Assembly: GCA_010405405.1 (NCBI GenBank)
Contig: MU004231.1
Coordinates: forward strand, 3,342,401 to 3,406,400
Reading direction: 5' to 3'
Source of the DNA: Microthyrium microscopicum
Lineage: Eukaryota; Ascomycota; Dothideomycetes; Microthyriales; Microthyriaceae
DNA: 64,000 bases
Part shown: in pieces, positions 45,429 through 56,353 of the stretch
Numbering within the stretch: the first letter of the stretch is position 1
Layout of the letters: each line of letters opens with the position of its first letter
Notes under the pieces: generated by a model
Seen by the model: only the letters and a program-made list of their open reading frames with translations
Told to the model about the DNA's origin: nothing
Database searches by the model: none
Made by a program: the position numbers and the translations under genes

Positions 45429-47692
45429 TTATGGTTCTCCACCCCAACCAGCAAATCCGGGAGCCACACCTTCCTTGCATCCATTAGTCACAAAGTACGG
45501 ATTCTCCTTTGTATCTTTGTCTAGAATAACAGTCCCATCCGGAGCAACAATCTTCACAGCCATAGATCCAGGCCCGATTCTGTTCGTCCAGATAATGCGT
45601 ATTGGAGTATAACTGCCAGCCGCAAGTGTAATCTTAAACTCCTTGTCTGGATCGCCCCATCCTTGGAATACCTGGTCCACATTGGCATTTGCCCTTGTCC
45701 AACCGGAATATGCCTTTGGCCCAACCCAGATTATTAAAAGGTCGTCAGCGACAGGCGCCGTGAAAGTGTATTGGCCCTCTTGCTGAGCGAAAAGGTATCC
45801 CTTGTGGTTGACTACAATTTTGTCTTCAACTTGTGGCTTATTTTCGTATATGGAGTCGGAAACGGTACCAACCGCCGTGGTTTGACCTTTCGCGTAAGGC
45901 GTTTGTGTCTTGTAGAATGCTGCGTCCCAGGCTTTGCTTCCGGCTAGATCAGATGTGGGGACATTGATGTTGGTGTAAATGGCGTATAGAAGACCTTGGT
46001 TGTTGCATGAGGTGTCTGGTTCTGGAGGAATAACTGAGACTCCTTTTCGGGCATCAGGATTTCCACCGCAACACGCTCCTGAACTGCAAGCTCCAGCGCA
46101 GCCCATGCTGTGGGCACTAGCAAAGCTGACAGCGTCAATTGTGGGCTTTCCATGATGGGAGCCAAGGTAACACTTCTTCGTCCCTGTTACTCATTCATTA
46201 GGCTTTCTAAATGGCATATGCGGAAGAAGGATCGACATACGCTCCTGATAGTCCACACTATGACAAGGTATCATGGAAGCACAAAGCTCCATACCTATCA
46301 TCAATGTCAGCAAATAGTCATAACAGAAGAGCAAGGGGTTTATGCACAATCTTGGAAGCTGTTCGCATTTGTCGCCTGGATGACCTTGGTACCATGGCGC
46401 TTGTAGCAATCCATTCTAAAAGTCTCGCCATATGAGGAGGCATAGGACATGCCATCTGCGTAAGGACATTTCGTCGTACAAAGCACATTGGGCATATCTT
46501 CAGCACCAATCCCTTCCACCGGTGGTGGGTCAACTAGCACAGCAGTATTGCATTCAGGATCTTCCTTCGGGCTTTCCTTAGTGTTTTTATTGAATAAGAC
46601 ACAATTGCCTGCATTTTTCGGCACGACTCCGATATCAACACTTCCGCAATTCGGCTGAGGCAGTCATTAGTCTCTATAGCAGTATTGACCAAATTTTGCT
46701 TACAGCTTTCGAGCATTTTTCCATGCCTATGGATGGTTCAGTCAGAGATCGGGGGTAAAGTTACGCTACTTACATGCTTCCCAGCTAGGCTCCGTCGAAC
46801 GGTCTCCTATTGTGTCGACCCAGTCGGTATGATGTGAGCATAGTAATTTATATGTTGAACCTATTTGATCTATTAGTCTTCTTCCAAAGGAGCGACTACT
46901 TGCTTAAGTACCGTCTGAAGTGGTAAACACCAATCCATTGTCTCCTGGGCATTTTGCGGTAGTTGTATAGGGACGTGGGAGTGGCTTGGGTTTACAAGTA
47001 TCGTCCTTTGGTTTATCATCAGGCTTGATGGTAGTGTCCTCGATTGGCTTCGGTTTGACTTCATCAGGAGGAGGAGGAGTGGCCCTTCTCGCGTTGTGAG
47101 TGATAGCCCCACCAACAGGTTCCAACTCTGCTCTCTAATGATACCGATTGTAAGTCTCAAAGTGTTCCCATGATTCTGAGCAAGCAGATGGGTGAGATAC
47201 TGACACGATTCTGTTTGCTATAGCCACATGATTTTGTTGCTGGAGTATAATCCACTGTTTGACATTCAGGCTTCTTTGCACAAGCATCAATACATGCTGC
47301 AAAAGTTTCTTGGGTGTCATCCTGTTCGAAGTCAACCGTGCTCCTTTAGCATACCGATATATTTGAGCTTACCGTCCAACTGCGATCGATCACCTTATTG
47401 CAGGTGATCAAGAAAGTTGCTGCAGATATGAGTTTGCGGAACGACATCTTCTGATGCTAGACTTACCATCTGCTATCTTCCGGTACTTGCCATTGTCTTG
47501 TGGGCATATGCCAGCCGTCGGTGACACTTCTACCGATGGGCTCGGCGCGGCGGCTTCCATTGTCGACATGTAGAGTTCGGGTTCCATGTCATACGATTGA
47601 GTCGCTGTCGCTTGGGAGCTATTGCTCCCCAACACTGGCACCGTCAGAGTGATGAGAACAAACAAGAAAGTAAGCATCGCGAAATTATACAT
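45429..47692 (-). CDS. Secreted GLEYA-domain adhesin with PAN/Apple-like repeats
   Basis: Nine exons join in phase to 612 residues: 47692-47467, 47419-47373, 47321-47205, 47134-46912, 46860-46774, 46726-46704, 46654-46348, 46294-46241, 46183-45429. A signal peptide (MYNFAMLTFLFVLITL on to VPVLG) is followed by three Cys-rich units of PAN/Apple type. Their shared pattern is C-P-x-D-N-G or C-P-Y-A-D-G, a central Cys, (F/W)-x-x-C-x-x-x-C, an x-C-x-(S/T)-V-D segment and a final Cys. A Pro/Lys linker (TPPPPDEVKPKPIEDTT) separates units one and two. The last 190 residues form the GLEYA beta-sandwich (QGLLYAIYTNI, GYLFAQQEGQYTFTAP, DDLLIIWVGPKAYSGW, YTPIRIIWTNRIGPG). GLEYA domains bind glycans in fungal adhesins. 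PAN repeats bind proteins or sugars. Confidence 0.85.
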
Positions 47693-48747
47693 CTCAAATT
47701 CGCAAGGTACGATTGATTACACTACTGGCATGTAAGCTGATAGAACCGGCGGTTATCTTGTAAGAGGCTTCCTCAACCATGGCTTCTTATGGCTGATAAT
47801 AACGTCCTCTGGTCTTTGCGAACTTTTGAGCTCCTTCGCTGGACTCAGTTTATGGTTGCACCAATAACACAAGAGTTCAAAATCGCTGTAGTGCAGTAAC
47901 GGCTCGCGTCACGGACTTACTCTTCAAATCCAAGATATTCCGCTCCAATGGAACTTCCACTCTGACAAGGAAGGTGAAGTCATGAATTTGAACACGAATT
48001 CATTTCATTCGAACAGTCAGGCCATGCTGAGAAATTCGTGGCATGGTGTAACTTCCAGTAGCGCAAAGTGTGTAGCTCGGAGTTGAGACAAAGCACTTTA
48101 TCCCAACGGCCCATTTGTGGCTCTCGCAATCGTTCGGGATACCAAATCTGTTCGATAGCTGACATGATCAAAAAGCGAGAACATCCTCGGGTGGTCTTAT
48201 GTCCTTGTACGTTCCTAGTGCGTGCTTTTGACATGTCACTGCGTTGCAAATACTATAAGAAAAGGAATGTCGATACAAAGTAGGGTCTGTACTTCTGCAC
48301 AAGTAGCCTTGTAACGGTTCTGTATATCCCACCACGTCTTCTACCCCCGGGGAATCGCCGTAATTCATCGCGGCCAAGTCTCTAGAACTGCACAGACAAT
48401 CCGAATATGGTGCGGTCAACGATGATTAGGCTCGCCGAAGTCACAGTGACAAGAGTCATCTCAGGAGACACAACTTCTCCAGAAACCAGCACTGTGGGTG
48501 ACGATCGGTACGAGAAGTATGGATAGGACGGCATGTTGATTGAGCATGTACAGACCGTAGGGTTCGTGACGTGGGCCCGTTTCCTGTCCTAATTCGTCAT
48601 AATCACTCATAACCGGGGTACAGAGTATATCTCGACAAGCTGTCCATCACCAAAAAGTAGATATACCACCTTTGCGGACTGATGTAGACAGAGCAGCTCT
48701 CTGTCAAGTATTCCCAGGTTCTCTCAATCGTTCTCTTTTACATCACC
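47693..48747. other. Divergent intergenic region between two secreted-protein genes
   Basis: The adhesin gene reads leftward and the small Cys-rich gene rightward, so this 1.05 kb carries two promoters and could co-regulate them. Minus-strand frames at 47980-48249 and 48168-48419 have no recognisable content. Confidence 0.4.
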
Positions 48748-49226
48748 ATGCGTTTGATCTCCTTCACAGCAGTTCTAGCCATCACCAGTCCGAGTACAGG
48801 ATTCTTCTTTCTCGTTCCCTGCCCTTTGCTGTGTTGGACCGATCCAACTCACTATGTTTTCTACGGAGTAGGTCAACGCAGCCTCTATCACAATTTCAAT
48901 CGCTAATTGCGTTAGGTTTTGTGCCAACGGAGACAGCCACCTCCAGCTATTGGTATGTGGTACTTAAAGCTTCAGCAAAGCTAGCACTAATCATATCAGT
49001 TTGTCCGCCGGGCTGTCCGGCCGGTGAGAAGACTACGGCTGTGAAAGAAGTACCCGGTCCAGTTACTACTGTCTACACCGTCAATCCAACAAAAGCTGCG
49101 GCGGCTGCTACTCGATGTAGCAATTATAAGGGGAAAATACCCAAACCAACTCCACTGTTCGATAAGGATGGGGTATGGCAATGTTGCATAGGAGAATCTG
49201 GGGATGACTCTATAGGTTGCGCATGA
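48748..49226 (+). CDS. Small secreted cysteine-rich protein (exon 1 boundary uncertain)
   Basis: The start MRLISFTAVLAIT is a signal-peptide core. The later exons are clearer: one ends FVPTETATSSY plus a split Cys at the GTATGT donor near 48955, and the last exon begins inside CCPPGCPAGEKTTAV and ends CCIGESGDDSIGCA. Between them lie VTTVYTVNPTKAAAAATRC and KIPKPTPLFDKDGVWQ. The mature protein would be about 85-110 residues with about eight cysteines. I could not fix the first intron: the candidate donors that give the right phase are weak. No family is recognised. It looks effector-like or wall-associated. It converges on the Ser/Thr-rich gene at 49568-51531. Confidence 0.6.
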
Positions 49227-49567
49227 GTGTTATTCAAGATGGAGCGGCTGGATAGTCTTGTATCAGTATGTCCGTAGCCTCTGACAAGAACACCGAGGAG
49301 ATTTATATGCAGTTTCTGATAATGGCAAGGTCTGAAGGGAGCAATGAGAACTAGCTGAGAAATATCTATCACTACAATAGCAGTATCAGGCCCTGGGAGT
49401 GATTGTTCAGAAGATATCCAGAGCTACAGTGTTTACCATTCACAGATTAAGCAAAGTATCAATGATTTACTACTGGCTGATATTGGAAAACATAAACACC
49501 TCATAAGATTGCTCAAAATCAAGTGATGCAAATAGTCGAAGTCGGTGAGACATAGCCGATATTGGTT

Positions 49568-51531
49568 TCAATAACCTTCATCTATACAAGCGTAGCCATT
49601 CTCTTCCACCGGGCCACAGCTGGGATAGGCAGGCGATCTAACAGGTGTTGCAGTAGTGGATGCGGCAGGCGGTGTTGGAGATGCTGCCACGTTTGATTTC
49701 TCTGCACCTGCTGCGACAGCGGCCGCTGACGAAGACTTTTCTGCTGCCAAGCTTCCGAGAGCGCTTGCTAATCCAGGTGCAGAAAACTGGAATGAAGCTG
49801 ATGCTGTGACCAATGTAGTCGACGAGGTTGTGGAAGTCTGAGTGGAAGTCATGAATGAGCTCGGCGTCGTAAAAGGCGGGTCGGGGGTTGAAGGAAACAA
49901 GGTCATTTCCCAGTTGATAGACATATCCATGGAGCAAGCCGGAAATACAGTAACTGAAGCGGTACTGCTTGTTGAAGGTGTCAAGTCACAACCGCTTCTC
50001 GTTACTGAGCATGTTGTTATTGTCGAGCAGTTTTGTGTCTGAGTCACAGTCGAAGTGATTGACGGAGCAACTGTAGTCAAAGATAGCGATTCGGAGCAGG
50101 TGGTGCTGACAAGACAGTCTGTGACTAGAGAGGCTGAACACTTGAGTCTGCGTTAAAACCGGACACTAAGAAAAGATTCAACAAAACTAACCGTTGTAAG
50201 AGATGTAGTCATCAAATTCGTCGGCACTGCCGTTGGTGCGGTTGTGGGCGCTGTGACTTGCGTTACCCCAGGCACAACGTTTGTCGGCTTAGTAGTAGTT
50301 TTCGGGATCTCATTCAAAGGTGGAAGACCTGCAGTCTCAGAAGGATCATCGTCGGGTGTCTCTGGTGGGCACGTATTTATGATAATAATATTGAAGCAAG
50401 TCGGGAATTTTATCGTTGGAATGGGAAACTTAGGAAGCTTGATTTCGACGTTGGGGAGTGAAACTAAATTCCACATGAATATCCTGAATTGGTCGGTTCA
50501 TTAACATTCCGTAGGATACAGTATCAGAAAACTTACCATATCTTTTCCCCTCCCTCTGGATCACAACTTTTACATCTGACAACCGGAATTGTTGTTTCCT
50601 TACCATCAGGTCCAGTTGTTTTGGTCATGAAGTTTTGGGTCCACAGTGAATTAGTAGTGGCTTTAGTGCTAAAGCCAGGAGGAGTGTTCGTTATTGTCAA
50701 CGTTGGATGGTTTGTAGTACCAGGTTGATTGGAAAGTAAGAGAAGAGGAGCCTCGCTTGTGCTAGATGTGGAAGTTGTGACGCCAGATACTGGGGGTGGG
50801 GTGGGAAACGTCGATGATGACGATTGATCGGACAAAGCACTGAGTGTGATGGAAGTTGAGTTTTCACTGGCAGTGCTATTGCTGACTGTAGAAACCCCGG
50901 AGCTTGCTAAGATGGATGATGAAATTGATACGAATGGATCATTAGTGAGGACGATTGTTGTAAGAGTTGAGCTTTCTGCTTGAGAAGCCGACTCAGAAAC
51001 ATCAGTGGAGAGTTGTAAAGAGTGATCGGAAGCGCCAGAAGTCGGAGAAGAGCTGGAAGATGAGAATGATAGAGATGGGTCGTTGCTTGATACCGTTGTA
51101 CTAAAAGTTGATCTCGTTATCTGTGTTATCGACTCGAAGATATCACCGGAGACTGCTGAAGAGACACTAGATACAGACAAAGAGCCGTAAAAGTCTGAAG
51201 CGAATAGAGTATTGTATGAGCTTAAGCTGGCAAGGTCGCTTGAAAGATACAACGACTGAGCAGTGCTTGAATCGTTGTAGCCAGAATTTGCAGTTGTAGG
51301 TAAGGTTGAGGGGCTAGAGAGCGCAGCTGCACCAGAGATAGTAGGGGACGAGCTCCAAGACACATATGGTGATGACGGGAAGAGTGACACTGAAGCCTCA
51401 CTCTGTCCATCCTCTCGTTTTTGAAGGTTTTGGTGTGTCTTTGACCTGCTATCTGGTTTCAGGACCCGGCAACTAATAGGCTCAAGTAAAAAGATCAAGG
51501 AGAAAATAGACGAGAATAGTCTGAACTTCAT
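49568..51531 (-). CDS. Secreted Ser/Thr-rich protein with small Cys-containing domains
   Basis: Three exons (51531-50537, 50483-50192, 50140-49568) give 619 residues. A signal peptide (MKFRLFSSIFSLIFLLEPIS) is followed by LQKRED, a Kex2-like KR site at about 38-39. Then comes a 250-residue Ser/Thr-rich, presumably O-glycosylated stretch. The middle carries a short ordered element, CKSCDPEGGEKIW then MWNLVSLPNVEIKLPKFPIP and CFNIIIINTCPPET. The C-terminal part has a Cys-Ser/Thr pattern (CSASLVTDCLVSTTCSES, CSTITTCSVTRSGCD) and ends CGPVEENGYACIDEGY. Cys/Ser/Thr segments like these recur in fungal wall proteins and in tails of some GH18 chitinases, but I cannot name the family. A wall or matrix location is inferred. 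Confidence 0.75.
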
Positions 51532-52618
51532 GATTGGAACAAGATTGGAGGGTATCAGGTATATCGTAGCAAAGAAAATCTAAGATCATGTTATTCAGAA
51601 AAGTCGTGATTTAAGCAAAGCCCGAATTTATATGAGAGTTTAAAGGGTAATGTTCTACACGCCCCAGTCTGGACTCTTCAGTTCTAATAACGGTGAACAA
51701 GGACCAAAAGAGATATATTGGTTCTCACAGCCGCCCTGGAGTTCCCCAAAACATCCTGAAGCGACCGCTTCTAATTCAAAATTAGCCACCAACTTCCCGG
51801 TGTCCTCTGCAATGAAGCTCGACTGGTATGATGTTCTTGTTGGTGTGATAGCTCGTATCTTAGAATAAACTAGCCCAACAATATGGCTTGTCAGGGCCGA
51901 CTAGGAAACAGAGGAATTGTTGGATTACAATCGAACTCTGTGGGATGAATCGAAGCCAGGATGGGTGGAATTATGTGGATATGCTTGCTTCAGTACCCGG
52001 AGACGGCTGGGTCAATTGGATCCGATGATACCCACCAACACGGAGTGTAGACAGCGCTTGTTGGTTATTCTGTAGGCATATTCAAATTTAGGCCGTCTTG
52101 TACTCCAAGTGTTTCATGTTTTCATGTTGGGTCTGTCTACCTGGGACCGACTTCGATTGCGCGGCGTAGATGTTGGATATTCCGTCTTTAAACCTCATAC
52201 TTGATTGGACGGTGACACTATCTCTGGTAGCTTCAGTTGCATCTCCTCTGCTTGGGGCAAATACAAACCCTGGAACATGTTGCAATCGTTATCAGAGGGA
52301 ATGGCCATTGCTGTCCTGAGACGGGCCACCTGGCATAGATGAGGAGTTGAAATGTTGTTGGTGGTGGGTGGCGTCTCTTAGTCGACAGCCGTGCCTTCTC
52401 ATATCACAAAGTCCTGAATGAAAGCGTTTCGCCAAGCAGTATTAATAGGAATTCTGCAGAGGGGAGGCTTGCGGCTAAGAAATATCTTCAAGTTCTATAA
52501 GATATAAGAATTGTGCCCAGATCGTCTTTGGTGTCATTGACATCTATCTCACTGCGAATCGCATTAATGACTGATTTGGTCACTGCTTAGTCCCATGTTA
52601 TTGACTTTGTTTATCGAG
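51532..52618. other. Divergent intergenic region, 1.1 kb
   Basis: This is the promoter space between the Ser/Thr-rich gene (-) and the secreted 299-residue protein gene (+). Short frames only, no recognisable product. Confidence 0.4.
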
Positions 52619-53663
52619 ATGCATTCGAACGCTTCATTCTGGCTCGTTTTATTCGCCTTATCTGCTACGCTACCGGAAGTTATCACAGCTCAGACAACCT
52701 CAACTCGGCCTACCGCAATTTATACACCGGTACCTCTGCCCCCCGAGATGAGTAAATATACTGTTCAGGTCAGTACCTAGCCTCTTATGCATAGTCTCGG
52801 CGATCACTAAATGGAGACATTCAGTGGTTTCTCGATAATGCCAAACCGCAATATAGGCCAATATTGAACAGGATGCCCCCTATGGAGAGATTGAGAGACC
52901 GCTGCTTGTTTTACTCATCAGGACTTTCCGATGATGCAAGACGTATTGCCCCACCGCTGGGTCTTATCACCATATGGGTTAGTATCTCAAGCATCGCTCT
53001 TCTTGTTCTTACAAATATAGGATGTCTGGGAGGATTGGCTTTATAATGGCGACCCAGTCGACACTAATCCGCTGAGAAACATCATCCGAACGGAAAGAGT
53101 CCCAGTTATAGATAATGCTGGAAACCCTGTTATGGATACAACAGTCACTCCACCTGTACCAAAAATGAAAACCAAGTCAACTGGAGTCGCTCTCACATAC
53201 TTCAGCAGAATGTCGCTGGCTTTTGCCCATATCTGCAGTGGCGAAATTCGCTCCATACATAAAGACCTCGGAGAGATAGCAGAAATTGGAATCTTTAGAC
53301 AGGTGGAATTGCGCTGGCTGCAGCGAAAGATGAAGCCGGGTTGTCAGCAATTTCCTGTATCAAGTGTGAGTACTTTGACGTCTGTTTGTATTCAACATCT
53401 GACTATTGCAGATTTCTGGAACTCAATATACGGATTGTCCTGTACAAGGCCCATCCGTGCCCCTTGAGACTGAGTCGGTTGGAGGTCCATATACACCTGG
53501 AAAATCTCGTCGACTGAAGCGTGGTGACCCTGATTCCGATTCAAGCGCTGCTGATAAAACGGCAAAACTGTGGGCCTCGGTGGATGATGTTGATTTATAT
53601 TCCGTGGGTGGAGTTATGGATGGTCTCTTTGAAAGTATCGAAAATCTGATGGAGACATGTTGA
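52619..53663 (+). CDS. Secreted protein of unknown family, 299 residues
   Basis: Four exons (52619-52768, 52825-52977, 53021-53365, 53412-53663) join in phase. The signal peptide is FWLVLFALSATLPEVITA after MHSNAS. An upstream in-frame ATG at 52595 would lengthen it by eight residues, and I prefer the shorter form because the n-region is more typical. The mature protein has WFLDNAKPQYRPILNRMPPM, a DRCLFYSSGLSDDARRIA segment, DVWEDWLYNGDPV, YFSRMSLAFAHICSGEI, CQQFP, YTDCPVQGPS, then KSRRLKRGD (possible processing site) and an acidic C-terminal helix ending METC. Five cysteines are in the mature part. Trp/Asp-rich text suggests a globular secreted enzyme or binding protein. I do not recognise the family. 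Confidence 0.75.
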
Positions 53664-54839
53664 ATGGACTGGTTGTTAGAGTATTTCCGGGGGTTTGCTA
53701 GCAGGTTAGGTAAGTACCTAAGTAGGTACTTAGGTAGTTGTATAAGTAAATGTTGTATAGATCCATCGCTGTCGCTTAGGCTACTCGACTTTTATACTAC
53801 TGGATTCAGCTAGGCTTGCCAGGCTCAGAAATTTGTTTTATTAGCTATCGCCTTCTAAACTTTCCATGTTCACAATTGATCAACTGTTTGGAAGCCTCAG
53901 TAGCTTTTCTCTTCAGTAAACTGAAAAGACTAGACAGAAGTAGCACTATTTTTTTTGGCTTTGTTCCGCATCACATACCTTAGGTACTTGGCTTATATTT
54001 CTATCGTTCTATCGTTTCTAGAAATATGGGTATGCCTGGAAGTTCCCACGCGAAAGTATTGGCGGCAGCCGCATTAAGGAAAGGATTGCCTTGGAGGGCA
54101 GAGCATTAAGTCACCGGTCGCTCTGGCACATTTTGATACCTAATCCAGATCTAAACCGTACAGAAGATGGAAATGCTTTTGATTGGTCGACCAATTTGTG
54201 GCGTTTTCAAGCTGGTGGCTCCGCTTTCCAGGAGATCCACCTGATGTCCGCTAATTTTAGTGAACCGTGACGAAATCTTAAGCTCTACGGAGTATGGAGC
54301 ATGGCCCTGCTTGACAGAACGTGGCCTCCTAGCATCTAAAAACTGTGACTGCGAAGACCCTTGGGACCTTCTTTTGCTTCGTATCCTAAGCAAATAATTA
54401 AAAAAAATTAGACGTAGTGGGTGTTGGATGGCATTATCGAGGCGTAAGGTTCAGGACGTGAGAGGCTGGACATAATAAACGCACCGTGAGGCCCAGGAGG
54501 CGAAGGAGGAACGGCCAATATTTCAAGGACCCGATTTCAAATCAGACGATATGAGCATGATACGGACCACTTTGGACCGACTGAGGTTGGTGGTCGAGCC
54601 GCGGGCCCAGTCAATGCATGTTTGAATGAGCTTTGACGAATTGGGCTCATGGATTCATGGTAGGCGCCGAAATACTTGTTAGCTGTTACGCAGCCTGGAA
54701 ATTCTGGGCCGCAACTCTATATTCTTGAGGACTTTCTATCTCGGACCTTGACCTCTACCCGAAAGAATGTGGCAATACATCGTCTTAATCCGAACACAGC
54801 GTCGCCAGTAAAATTCTATCTTCCTTCGTTCCCCAGAAA
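53664..54839. other. Intergenic, 1.2 kb, AT-rich with AGGTAC repeats
   Basis: This region has short palindromic AGGTACTTAGG-like repeats at its left end and several A/T runs (for example 54397-54410). No gene-like frame is seen until the ankyrin-like gene. It is likely 3' sequence and promoter. Confidence 0.4.
53704..53741. repeat. AGGTACTT/AAGTACCT near-palindromic repeat
   Basis: Four to five overlapping copies of TAGGTA or its complement make a near-palindrome. Similar clusters occur at about 62605-62632 and 62200-62216, and looser ones at 22259-22276 and 53976-53990. Confidence 0.6.
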
Positions 54840-55955
54840 ATGGCTTCGCATGAGACATTGTGCTTTGATGAGGCATTTAGAGAACTCGCTCGTGCACACA
54901 TCAACGAGACGGCCTTCTGGTCTCAGATCTTACTTCATTTCCAAGGCGTCAGACACCCGGCAGACAAAACCAAGGACAGAATTACGGGACAATTGCGATT
55001 CCAATATTGGGCTTCGCTCTACTCTATACGTCACATTGCGGTCGACACGGATTATACTCCTCTGTCCGAGGATTCCATTTTTGTATTGGAGAAGATTCTT
55101 CGAGCTTGCACAATCGATAACTTGAAGGTTCTGGAGTCGGACTTTCATGCGTTTCTAGCAGAGACGCCTCACTTGGAGGGTATCATTCAGCCAATGGCTC
55201 TGTTATCTGTCGAGTTCAACAGTACCGACTGTCTTCGCTTTTGCCTGGAGAATGGTGCGACCGTCCATGACGAACTCATGGACTTTGCCGTAGAGAGGTC
55301 ACGGACGTACACTACGAGCCCCCAGCTTCTAGGAATACTCTTCGAGCATGGCTGGCGCGAAATGAATGAGTTAGAATTATCAAAGCTCGCGACGCAAGCA
55401 ATTCTGCTCCCAAAGCCTAGAAGTGACACATCTGGTGCCGTACAATGGATGTTGGAACACGGTGCCAAACTTCAATCTGCCGACATTAGAGAGGCAGTGA
55501 GGAGAAAAGTACCTGAAAAGACATTAGCTCTTCTGATTGCCCTTGACCGCAAGGCGGCTACTACTTTTGGGTCAGTTCACGCCGCCATGATCGCCAAAAA
55601 TCCCGAAGCAGTCAAGTTGCTCTTGGAAGCCGGGGCTTGTCCTGATCATCCATGGCACGATGGATTTGACGAACGAGAATCTTCAATGAATACTCCTATC
55701 ATTGAGTCTATACGCCCTACCAAGATAGCCGATCCTGATACTCCGGAGAATTTGAGGAAACGTCTGGCGATTGCTCGTTTACTCTTGGAGCATGGCGCGG
55801 ATACCAATGAGATAGGCTATTCCAAAGAAACAATCATGACAGCACTTGCAAGGTGCAACGTCGGGAAGAAGCAGTTCGAAAAATTGTTTGAAGAGTTTGG
55901 GGTGGATATTACCAAAACCATAGATCCGGCTACGTTACCAAAGATTTATAGGTAG
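54840..55955 (+). CDS. Ankyrin-repeat-like protein
   Basis: A single exon encodes 371 residues. The last 170 residues contain two clear ankyrin-type units, SVHAAMIAKNPEAVKLLLEAGA and LAIARLLLEHGADTNE, and weaker ones before them (CLRFCLENGATVHDE, AVQWMLEHGAKLQ). The first 110 residues are helical without a known domain. There is no signal peptide. Fungal proteins of this type are often lineage-specific and may be signalling or immunity-like. A protein-binding role follows from the repeats. Confidence 0.8.
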   Translation: MASHETLCFDEAFRELARAHINETAFWSQILLHFQGVRHPADKTKDRITGQLRFQYWASLYSIRHIAVDTDYTPLSEDSIFVLEKILRACTIDNLKVLESDFHAFLAETPHLEGIIQPMALLSVEFNSTDCLRFCLENGATVHDELMDFAVERSRTYTTSPQLLGILFEHGWREMNELELSKLATQAILLPKPRSDTSGAVQWMLEHGAKLQSADIREAVRRKVPEKTLALLIALDRKAATTFGSVHAAMIAKNPEAVKLLLEAGACPDHPWHDGFDERESSMNTPIIESIRPTKIADPDTPENLRKRLAIARLLLEHGADTNEIGYSKETIMTALARCNVGKKQFEKLFEEFGVDITKTIDPATLPKIYR

Positions 55956-56353
55956 ACGAGTGATAGATTATGGGCAAATTTGACTTCCACAAAGGACATT
56001 TTACTCATACAACTGAAGTTTTACGTTTGCTTAGCGTTGTAGAGAATGGTACCATGGTTGACGTTGATATGATACCAACTTTGAGAGCCAACTAAGGAAC
56101 TCAAGCTTACACTAATTCACACCTGTACCATGGTTGACAATGAATCTCCTTCAAGGCTTACAATATCACCTGTAGGCAGATTGATTCTTATATCTAAGTC
56201 GCTGAGAATAAATTGTGGATTTCTCACTCTGCTTTCCCAAGCTACTTTCACCATATTCCTCCCCATTACAGAGTGAATCATTTCCTTACAATACATCCAC
56301 TCATCACCCTTTCTTAACCAATAATCACTCTTCTCACAAACACCACAACAGAA

